A program made the position numbers and the translations under genes. From Tepidimonas sp. UBA997 (GTDB lineage: Bacteria > Pseudomonadota > Gammaproteobacteria > Burkholderiales > Burkholderiaceae_C): DNA of 22,779 bases. The stretch covers positions 1 through 22,779 of the forward strand of contig DBAZ01000045.1 of NCBI GenBank assembly GCA_002291945.1, given 5' to 3'. Shown piece after piece: positions 14,484 through 22,779 of the stretch; the first letter of the stretch is position 1, and each line of letters opens with the position of its first letter. The notes under the pieces were generated by a model. That model was not told the DNA's origin. It ran no database searches and saw only the letters and a list, made by a program, of their open reading frames with translations.

Positions 14484-14513
14484 ATTATACATACGTTTGC
14501 GTATGTATGTTAA
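14484..14513 (-). promoter_or_regulatory. Promoter of the pump A operon
   Basis: On the minus strand, a -35 box TTAACA (14513-14508) and a perfect -10 box TATAAT (14489-14484) are separated by 18 bases. The spacer is filled by the inverted repeat of the TetR-type operator, so a bound repressor would cover both boxes. The match to consensus is much better than for other promoters in this window, which fits a gene held off by a repressor and strong once released. Confidence 0.75.
14488..14511. promoter_or_regulatory. AcrR-like operator
   Basis: Inverted repeat TACATACG (14488-14495), centre TTTG, CGTATGTA (14500-14507), with a further TGTT to 14511. Laid against the 24-base operator of E. coli AcrR as I remember it, 20 of 24 positions agree. 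It lies between the divergent pump A adaptor and tetR genes and between the -35 and -10 of the pump promoter. Confidence 0.75.
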
Positions 14514-14522
14514 AGTATACGA

Positions 14523-15155
14523 ATGCCCAGACGCACCAAAGCCGAGGCGGATCAGACCCGGCACTCTTTGCTCGACGCTGCCGAGCGCCTGTTTCAGGCG
14601 CAGGGTGTGTCGCGCACCTCTTTGCAGGACATCGCTCAGGCAGCAGGTGCCACGCGGGGTGCGATTTACTGGCATTTCAAAGACAAAGCCGACCTGTTCA
14701 ACGCCATGATGGAGCGTGTGACCTTGCCTCTGGAACAGGCTGGACTGGACACCGAACCCGGCGACACGGCTTCCATACGGCTGCAGCGCCTGGTCTCAGT
14801 CGTCCGTAGGGCATTGCACGATACCGTCCACAACCTGCAAACCCGACGGGTGTTTGACATCGCCACACACAAGCTTGAACTCACCGGTGAACTGCAGGAG
14901 GTGGCCCGCCGCCGAGAAGAATGTTTGCGCCCGGTCTGCCTCAGGATGAGTCAGGCCCTGGAAGCGCTGGCCTTCGAGCAAGGGCAACCACTACCCATGC
15001 CAGCGGAAGTCGCGAGCGTCGGGTTTTTTGCTCTGGTAGATGGGCTGATCGGGCGTTGGCTGCTGACACCGGACGGATTCGATCTGGAAGTAACGGGGCA
15101 GCTGGCCATTGAAAATTATCTTCGTGGCTTGGGCGTTAAGCTGGACCCGATCTAG
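14523..15155 (+). CDS. AcrR/TtgR-like TetR family repressor of pump A
   Basis: A 210-residue repressor. The N-terminal helix-turn-helix is RTSLQDIAQAAGATRGAIYWHFKDKADLF (about residues 31-59), with the TetR consensus Y-W-H-F-x-x-K. The C-terminal part (LVSVVRRALHDTVHNLQTRRVFDIATHKLELTGELQ...ALVDGLIGRWLLTPDGFDL) resembles the AcrR/TtgR/SmeT ligand-binding domain, which binds the pump's drugs and then leaves the operator. It is divergent from the pump A operon. The start codon is 12 bases from the operator, and no ribosome site is visible beyond AAAG, so the message may be leaderless or poorly translated. The stop codon lies in the hairpin at 15149-15186. Confidence 0.93.
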   Translation: MPRRTKAEADQTRHSLLDAAERLFQAQGVSRTSLQDIAQAAGATRGAIYWHFKDKADLFNAMMERVTLPLEQAGLDTEPGDTASIRLQRLVSVVRRALHDTVHNLQTRRVFDIATHKLELTGELQEVARRREECLRPVCLRMSQALEALAFEQGQPLPMPAEVASVGFFALVDGLIGRWLLTPDGFDLEVTGQLAIENYLRGLGVKLDPI

Positions 15156-15186
15156 CGGCTCAGGGCGTGCCCTGAGCCGCTAGATC
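15149..15186. terminator. Perfect hairpin between convergent genes
   Basis: Two 18-base arms (15149-15166 and 15169-15186) are exact inverted copies separated by GT. The hairpin fills the whole space between tetR-A and permease-B: the TAG of tetR-A lies inside the left arm and the TGA of the permease begins at the end of the right arm. No T-run follows on either strand, so it is not a standard intrinsic terminator, but its stability suits a bidirectional stop or an mRNA 3'-end protector. Confidence 0.7.
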
Positions 15187-18100
15187 ATCCGGAAGCAGGG
15201 GCCTTACCCAAGCGGAACCACAGCGCATACAGCGCGGGCACGAACAGCAGCGTGATCACGGTGCCCACCGCCACGCCGCCGATCAGCACGTAGGCCAGCG
15301 GCCCCCAGAACAGGTCGAACGTCAGGGGCACGAAAGCGAGCACGGCGGCCAGCGCCGTCAGGATCACGGGGCGGGCCCGCTGCACGGCGGCTTCGACCAC
15401 GGCGGGCCAGGCTGGCATGCCCGCTTCGAAGTTGTCCTGCACCTGCTGGGTCAGGATCATGGTGTTGCGCATCAGTATGCCCGCCAGCCCGATCAGGCCC
15501 AGCAGCGCCACGAAGCCAAACGGCTGGTTGAACAGCAGCAGCGCCACGACGGCGCCGATCAGCCCCAGCGGTGCCGTGGCCACCACCATGAAGGTGCCCG
15601 AGAACGAGCGCATCTGCAGCATGACGAAGATCAGCATCAGGGCCACCATCACCGGCTGCAGCTTCTGAATCGAACTGTCGGCCTTGCCAGAGGCCTCGAC
15701 CGAGCCGCCCACGTCGATGCGGTAACCCGGGGGCAGGGTGGAGCGGACGTCCGCCATCTGACGCCAGAGCGCGTTGGAAACGTCGGGCGGCTGGGCACCG
15801 GCCACGTCGGTGTGTACCGCCAGAAAACGTTCGCGGTTGAAGCGCTTGATGACCGGATCTTCGTAGCGCACCGCCACACTGCCGAGTTGCGTCAGGGCGA
15901 CGCGGCGACCGTCGCGGGTCTGGATTTCGATCTGTTGCGGCAGCAGGGTGGTGCCGCTGCGTTCGGCACGGGCGCGAACTTGCACCGTGCGGATGTCCTG
16001 CCGCAGTTCGGTCACGGGGGTGCCATCGAGCTGGAATTGAAGTTGCTGCGCCACATCGCGCGGCGTCAGGCCGATCTGCAGCAGCCGATCGAGGTCGGTA
16101 TCGAGGTGCAGCACCGGCGCACGCTCATCCCAGTCCAGATGGGTGTTGAAGGTGTGCGGGTGCGCTTCCATGATGACGCGCAACTCGTTGCCGATGCGGC
16201 GCAGTTCGGCCGGGTCCGGCCCGACGACACGAAAGCTGACCGGCCACGGCACCGGTGGCCCAAACAGCAGCCGCGTCACCCGGATCCGCGCTTCGGGAAA
16301 CGCCCCGGCATCGATGCGGGACTCCAGTTCGCTGATGATGCGGTCGCGCGCGGCGGGGTCGTGCCCGATGGCAATCAGCTTGGCAAACGCCGTGTCGGGC
16401 TGCTCGGGGTTGGCCGAGATGAAAAAGCGGGGGGCACCCGCGCCGACGTATGCAGACAGGGTGCGCACCTCGGGCATGTCGGCGAGGATGGCTTCCAGCC
16501 GACGGACGGTGGCGTCGGTGGTGTGGATGCTACTGCCCTGCGGCAGGTTGACGCTGATCAGCACCTCGGGGCGGTCGGAGCCGGGAAAGAACTGCTTTTG
16601 CACCACGTTGACCATGGCCCACACGCTGAGCGCCAGCAGCAGCACGGTACCGATGACCACGGTTTTGCGGTAACGCACACAGGCCGTGATCAACCCGCGC
16701 AGACGCCGGTACATGGGTGTCTGGTACAGGCTGCCACTGTCGTGATGGCTGACATTCGGCAGCATTTTCACGCCCAGGTAAGGGGTGAAGGTGACGGCCA
16801 CCAGCCACGACACGATCAGGGCGAAGGCCAGCACCCAGAAGATGTTGCCCGCATACTCACCCACGCCCGACTGAGCAAAGCCGATCGGCACGAAACCCGC
16901 CACCGTGACCAAGGTGCCGAACAGCATGGGCGCGGCCGTCACGTTCCAGGCGTGGGTGGCGGCGCGCACGCGATCCCAGCCCTCTTCCATCTTCACGATC
17001 ATCATCTCGATGGCAATGATGGCGTCGTCCACCAGCAAGCCCAGCGCAATGATGAGTGCACCCAGTGTGATCCGGTCCAGGTTGACGTTGGTGAGCTTCA
17101 TGAGCAGGAAGGTCAGACCCAGCGTGAGGGGCACCGCAATGCCCACCACCAGCCCGGCCCGAAAGCCGATGGCCAGCATGCTCACCCCCATGACCACCGC
17201 CACCGCCGCGAGGAACTTGACCTGAAACAGGTCCACCGCTTGGGCAATTGCGTCGGTCTGGTTGGTCAGCACGCTGAGTTCCATGCCCAGCGGCAGCGCG
17301 GCTTGCTCACGCGCCACGAATGCCGCCAGTTGGCGGCCAAAAGCCAACCCGTTTTCGCCTTTTTGCATCACCACCCCCAGCAGCAGGGCGTCCTGCCCGC
17401 GGGCGCGCACGAGGTAGGCCGGGGGGTCTTCGTAGCCGCGGTGGACGGTGGCGATGTCGCTCAGCCGCAGCAGGCGCTGACCGATGCGCAATGGCAGGGC
17501 CGCCAGACGATCCGGCTCCGACAAGTCGGCATCCACCCGCATGAAGGCGCGCGGGCCGTCGAGTTCCAGCGCACCGGCCGGGATGAGCTGGTTGCTCGCC
17601 TCGATGGCGTCGAACACGGCCTGCGGCGAAATCCCGAGGGACTGCAGGCGCGTCATGTCGAAGTCGATGAACACCCGCTCGGGCCGCTCACCCAGCAGCA
17701 GCGCCTTGTTGGTGCCCGGTACGCGCTGCAGCCGGTCGCGGATGGCCTCGGCCTCGCGGGTCAGCTCGCGCATCTCCAGGCCCGGGGCCGTCAGGGCCAT
17801 GAGCGAGAAAAACACATCGCCAAAGTCGTCGTTCACGAACGGCCCCAGCACCCCCCGCGGCAGGCGTGGCGCTTCATCCGACATGCGTTTGCGCACCTCG
17901 TAAAACAACTGGGGCACCATCTCGCTGGGGGTGTGGTCGTGGAACTCGACCTGCAGATCGGCCCGGCCGGGGCGGATGGTGGTTTCGATGCGGTAGAGGT
18001 TTTGCACCTCCTGGATGCGCCGCTCCAGCCGGTCCACCACCTGGCTTTGCATTTGCTCGGTGGTGGCCCCCGGCCAGACCGCCGATACCACCATCACGCG

Positions 18101-18235
18101 CACCGTGAAGGCCGGGTCTTCCGCACGGCCCAGCGACAAAAAGGCATACAGGCCCGCGATGACCGACAAGAGGATGAAAAACAGCGTCACCGCACGCTCG
18201 CGGACTGCAAGGGCGGACAGATTGGGAAAACTCAC
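15185..18235 (-). CDS. TriC/MexK-like RND efflux permease (pump B)
   Basis: A 1016-residue RND transporter with the N-terminus MSFPNLSALAVRERAVTLFFILLSVIAGLYAF typical of the MexK/TriC/VexK branch. D403 and D404 sit in ALGLLVDDAIIAIEMM. In the tenth membrane segment the Lys of AcrB-type pumps is replaced by Arg (R923 in GILMRNTMILTQQV), as I recall for this branch (I-R-N-S). The other length and loop features are normal. The start is GTG at 18235, and GTGA overlaps the adaptor's stop. No outer membrane channel gene follows; the next gene is convergent. Substrates of the branch include triclosan, dyes and other small hydrophobics, but nothing here fixes the substrate. Confidence 0.95.
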   Translation of the reverse strand: MSFPNLSALAVRERAVTLFFILLSVIAGLYAFLSLGRAEDPAFTVRVMVVSAVWPGATTEQMQSQVVDRLERRIQEVQNLYRIETTIRPGRADLQVEFHDHTPSEMVPQLFYEVRKRMSDEAPRLPRGVLGPFVNDDFGDVFFSLMALTAPGLEMRELTREAEAIRDRLQRVPGTNKALLLGERPERVFIDFDMTRLQSLGISPQAVFDAIEASNQLIPAGALELDGPRAFMRVDADLSEPDRLAALPLRIGQRLLRLSDIATVHRGYEDPPAYLVRARGQDALLLGVVMQKGENGLAFGRQLAAFVAREQAALPLGMELSVLTNQTDAIAQAVDLFQVKFLAAVAVVMGVSMLAIGFRAGLVVGIAVPLTLGLTFLLMKLTNVNLDRITLGALIIALGLLVDDAIIAIEMMIVKMEEGWDRVRAATHAWNVTAAPMLFGTLVTVAGFVPIGFAQSGVGEYAGNIFWVLAFALIVSWLVAVTFTPYLGVKMLPNVSHHDSGSLYQTPMYRRLRGLITACVRYRKTVVIGTVLLLALSVWAMVNVVQKQFFPGSDRPEVLISVNLPQGSSIHTTDATVRRLEAILADMPEVRTLSAYVGAGAPRFFISANPEQPDTAFAKLIAIGHDPAARDRIISELESRIDAGAFPEARIRVTRLLFGPPVPWPVSFRVVGPDPAELRRIGNELRVIMEAHPHTFNTHLDWDERAPVLHLDTDLDRLLQIGLTPRDVAQQLQFQLDGTPVTELRQDIRTVQVRARAERSGTTLLPQQIEIQTRDGRRVALTQLGSVAVRYEDPVIKRFNRERFLAVHTDVAGAQPPDVSNALWRQMADVRSTLPPGYRIDVGGSVEASGKADSSIQKLQPVMVALMLIFVMLQMRSFSGTFMVVATAPLGLIGAVVALLLFNQPFGFVALLGLIGLAGILMRNTMILTQQVQDNFEAGMPAWPAVVEAAVQRARPVILTALAAVLAFVPLTFDLFWGPLAYVLIGGVAVGTVITLLFVPALYALWFRLGKAPASG

Positions 18236-19317
18236 GGTGCCAGCTCCCGCACGGCCATGCCGGGCGTCAGCCGGTGCGTGCCCAGGGCTACGATGCGGTC
18301 ACCGGCAGCCAGCGGGCTCAGGATCTGGGCATGGGTGCTGCCCAAGGCCACGACGGTGACGGGCACCGGCTCGGCCTGACCGTTGACCACCCGCCACAAG
18401 CGAGCGCCCTGGGCACGCTCGTCCAGCGCGGCCAGGGGCACACGCTGGGTGTGGGCAGTGGCCGCTGCGTCGGGTGCCTCCAGCGCCAGTCGCACCACGG
18501 CGCCCAGCGGCCATTGCTCGCTGGCCGCTGCCTCGGGCAGGCGGTAGCGGGCCCGCCAGGTGCGGCTTTGCGGGTCTGCCGCACCCGCCACCTCGCGCAG
18601 GGTGACGGGCTGGTTCGCCGTGCCCGGGGCCTGTGCCATGCCAGCAGTAGGGGTGGGATGGGGGCGGGGCAGAAAAACTTCCACCTCGCGCCCACCGGCA
18701 TGGGCCAGCGTGGCCAGGCTCAGGCCAGCCGTCACCACCTGCCCGGCCTCAGCCGTCACCTCCACCACCACGCCGTCGCGGGGTGAGCGCAACTCGGTGT
18801 AGCCTTTGTGGTTGCGGGCCAGGGTCGCGCCAGCGCGTGCGGCATCGAGCTGGCTCTGGGTGTTGCGCAGGTTCAGTTGCAGCCGATCCAGCGTCTGCGG
18901 GCTGACAAAGCCTTGCGCCACCAGTTGTTTTTGTCGCTCCAGTTCGCGCTCGGCCGTGACCACGGTGGCCTCGGCAGCCGCCAGTTGGGCGACTGCCGAC
19001 TGTTCGCTGGCAGCCACATCGCGCGGGTCCAGCGCAAACAGCAGTTGCCCGGCCCGAACCGTTTGCCCCGCCGCCACATGGCGACTCAGCACCCGACCCC
19101 CCAACTGGAACGCGATCGGGGTTTCGTGCTGTGCTCGCACCACGCCCGACAACACCAGCGGTGGCGCAGACGCGCTGTCGATCGCCACGGTGCGCACCCA
19201 AGGCGCAGGCAAGGGAGCCTGGGTATCGAGCGCGGTGGGCGAGTTGCGTGAGCACCCGGACAGCAGCACAAGCAAGGACAACACGGGCACAACGGCCCAC
19301 ACCGACAGGGTTTTCAT
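18232..19317 (-). CDS. RND periplasmic adaptor lipoprotein (pump B)
   Basis: A 361-residue membrane fusion protein. The signal sequence MKTLSVWAVVPVLSLLVLLSGC ends in a lipobox with Cys22. Then come the N-terminal barrel and lipoyl half (IAFQLGGRVLSRHVAAGQTVRAGQLLFALDPRDV), a coiled-coil hairpin rich in Ala, Gln and Glu (about 95-160), the second lipoyl half (NHKGYTELRSPRDGVVVEVTAEAGQVVTAGLSLATL), and a C-terminal barrel. The ATG at 19317 gives a proper signal peptide; the longer frame from 19362 would add 15 residues across the operator. The stop overlaps the GTG of the permease. A second adaptor, as in TriAB, is absent. Confidence 0.93.
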   Translation of the reverse strand: MKTLSVWAVVPVLSLLVLLSGCSRNSPTALDTQAPLPAPWVRTVAIDSASAPPLVLSGVVRAQHETPIAFQLGGRVLSRHVAAGQTVRAGQLLFALDPRDVAASEQSAVAQLAAAEATVVTAERELERQKQLVAQGFVSPQTLDRLQLNLRNTQSQLDAARAGATLARNHKGYTELRSPRDGVVVEVTAEAGQVVTAGLSLATLAHAGGREVEVFLPRPHPTPTAGMAQAPGTANQPVTLREVAGAADPQSRTWRARYRLPEAAASEQWPLGAVVRLALEAPDAAATAHTQRVPLAALDERAQGARLWRVVNGQAEPVPVTVVALGSTHAQILSPLAAGDRIVALGTHRLTPGMAVRELAP

Positions 19318-19355
19318 GGAACGACCGGGGAAGTGAAAGCGATTGAGGCTATTAT

Positions 19356-19371
19356 TGAACAAATCTGTTCA
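19356..19371. promoter_or_regulatory. Candidate operator for the pump B TetR regulator
   Basis: A perfect inverted repeat TGAACA-AATC-TGTTCA lies in the 110-base gap between the adaptor (minus) and the second TetR gene (plus). The AT-rich flank (TATTATT) resembles a -10 region for the pump operon, so a bound dimer would block it. Sequence and length fit a TetR-type site; it is unlike the pump A operator, so cross-regulation is not expected. Confidence 0.6.
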
Positions 19372-19427
19372 TAAATGTGGGGTGCCATCAAAATCACCCC
19401 GGCCCTGGGCTGTGACTGGAGGCTTGA

Positions 19428-20048
19428 GTGCCACGACCTATCGACGCCGCGAAAGACCAGGCCATCCTGGTTGCAGCCACCGAACTGTTGTTCAGCGAGG
19501 GGCCGATGGCCTGCTCCATGGACGCGGTGGCCCGACGCGCCCGGGTGTCGAAGGTCACGGTGTACGCCCGCTATGCGAATCGACAGGCCCTGCTGGACGC
19601 CGTGGTACAGCAATGCGTGCGTGAACTGTCGGTTGAGCTTGACCGGGCACCGTCTAGTCGATTGGGCGTGCGCGAAGCGCTGGTTGGCTTTGGGGATCGG
19701 CTGCTCTGCTTCATCCAGAGCGATGCCTACTGGCGCTTGATCCGTGCCATGGCCAGTCTGCAGGGCTTGACTGAAGCCGAGGCCGCCGCCATCTATCAGC
19801 AAGGGCCGCAATCGACCCTGCTGCGTCTGGCCGCCTGGATGCAGGCCGCCGATGCCGCTGGCCTGGGCTATTTTCCCGCTCCCGAAAGGGATGCCGAGCA
19901 ATTGCTCGGGATGTGGATCGGCCTCGATGTGGTGCGTGCCCTGTATGGCTTGCCGCCCCGCCGCGATGCCCAAGCCGTCCGGCACCATGTGGCCTGTGTG
20001 GTCGATGCGTTTTTGTTGATCCACGAGCCTCGGCCCACCATGCCATGA
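19428..20048 (+). CDS. TetR family regulator of pump B
   Basis: A 206-residue regulator. The GTG start is supported by GGAGG at 19418-19422, five bases upstream. The helix-turn-helix is CSMDAVARRARVSKVTVYARYANRQALLDAVV (residues 29-60), with the third helix VSKVTVYARYANR close to the TetR consensus. The C-terminal half (residues 70-195) has the TetR_C pattern and a conserved-looking stretch RLAAWMQAADAAGLGYFPAPERDAEQLLGMWIG. By position it controls the divergent pump B genes through the palindrome at 19356-19371. It could also act on itself; the ligand is unknown. It is followed by a 107-base gap before the riboswitch, with no clear terminator in it. Confidence 0.92.
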   Translation: MPRPIDAAKDQAILVAATELLFSEGPMACSMDAVARRARVSKVTVYARYANRQALLDAVVQQCVRELSVELDRAPSSRLGVREALVGFGDRLLCFIQSDAYWRLIRAMASLQGLTEAEAAAIYQQGPQSTLLRLAAWMQAADAAGLGYFPAPERDAEQLLGMWIGLDVVRALYGLPPRRDAQAVRHHVACVVDAFLLIHEPRPTMP

Positions 20049-20139
20049 TCCCGTTCGGTGCCAGCACTTGCTCCAAACTATGGGGCTTCCTTGCTCAGCC
20101 CTTCCGATACCTGTCGGAGCCTGCCCGAACGCGGCCCGG

Positions 20140-20145
20140 TAAAAT
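20140..20145 (+). promoter_or_regulatory. Putative -10 box of the metH transcript
   Basis: TAAAAT, matching five of six consensus positions, is placed to start RNA at about 20152, just before the first helix of the riboswitch. No good -35 hexamer stands 16-18 bases upstream, so the start is provisional. Confidence 0.45.
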
Positions 20146-20156
20146 GGTGGCCTCGT

Positions 20157-20238
20157 CTCAAGGAGCGCTGCAGCGGAGCGGGTCGCCATGCCCTTCCGTC
20201 AGGCTTGGGGCGTCGCCAGTGTCAACCGCGCTCACCTG
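20157..20238 (+). promoter_or_regulatory. SAH riboswitch upstream of metH
   Basis: The leader matches the S-adenosylhomocysteine riboswitch: CTCAAG (20157-20162) pairs with CTTGGG (20204-20209) as P1; the conserved GGAGCGCTGC follows; an inner P2 stem pairs CGGA (20174-20177) and GGG (20180-20182) with CCC (20191-20193) and TCCG (20195-20198); then comes GTCAGGC. The 3' strand GCGCTC (20228-20233) is exactly complementary to GAGCGC (20163-20168), the P4/pseudoknot helix of this class. SAH is a product inhibitor of methyltransferases; the class is known to raise metH, ahcY and metF expression in proteobacteria. Strong fit by sequence and gene context. Confidence 0.9.
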
Positions 20239-20259
20239 ATGTCTGCCTGTGCAGGTGAG
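20231..20259 (+). promoter_or_regulatory. Hairpin that can bury the metH ribosome binding site
   Basis: CTCACCTG (20231-20238) and CAGGTGAG (20252-20259) form a perfect 8-bp stem with a 13-base loop. The downstream strand contains AGGTGAG, the likely ribosome site 10 bases before the ATG at 20270. The first three bases of the upstream strand (20231-20233) are also the end of the riboswitch strand GCGCTC, so the two helices compete for these bases. Confidence 0.7.
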
Positions 20260-20269
20260 TCCCGCCCCC

Positions 20270-22779
<2,510 letters not shown>

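Noticed and set aside
15812..18379. Long plus-strand open frame of 855 codons
   Set aside because: Antisense to the pump B permease, with low-complexity His, Gln and Arg-rich content and no recognisable domain.

Overview
The window looks like a beta-proteobacterial chromosome, most likely Burkholderiales/Comamonadaceae. The reasons are the high-GC coding style, a catabolic phenylalanine hydroxylase/HPPD operon, a cobalamin-dependent methionine synthase that starts directly at its pterin-binding domain, and a leader in front of it that matches the SAH riboswitch. The genus cannot be fixed from the sequence alone.

Left part (1 to about 2620) is accessory DNA ending at a tRNA-Asn(GTT) gene. It holds a phage-type divergent regulator pair around four TGTTTAA-type operator repeats, a small membrane/zinc-ribbon protein, a decayed two-gene remnant (ribbon-helix-helix-like protein plus a frameshifted ORF), an internally deleted IS30-family transposase, and two intrinsic terminators that read leftwards out of the tRNA. 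This fits an eroded genomic island next to a tRNA.

Middle part (2700 to 8500) is metabolic core. It has a fused aminoglycoside-phosphotransferase-like/P-loop kinase, whose 3' end overlaps the convergent hppD-phhB-phhA operon (phenylalanine to tyrosine, pterin recycling, then 4-hydroxyphenylpyruvate to homogentisate). A divergent Lrp/AsnC regulator probably senses an amino acid for that operon and is translationally coupled to a TIGR03862/BaiN-type flavoprotein.

The 8.7 to 20.05 kb region carries two RND efflux loci in tandem, each with a divergent TetR regulator. Pump A is a complete MexA-MexB-OprM type tripartite system; its TetR gene and adaptor gene are separated by an operator very like the E. 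coli AcrR operator, lying between a strong -35 and -10. Pump B is an adaptor plus a TriC/MexK-like permease without its own outer membrane channel, so it may borrow the channel of pump A. A perfect 18-bp-arm hairpin separates the convergent tetR-A and permease-B genes and contains the tetR-A stop codon.

The right end (20.16 kb to the window edge) is an SAH riboswitch followed by metH (3' truncated by the window). The 3' strand of the riboswitch helix overlaps the 5' strand of a hairpin that would bury the metH ribosome binding site. This gives a simple switch: SAH bound, site free, metH on. No CRISPR array, toxin-antitoxin pair of a known type, or clear new defence system was seen.
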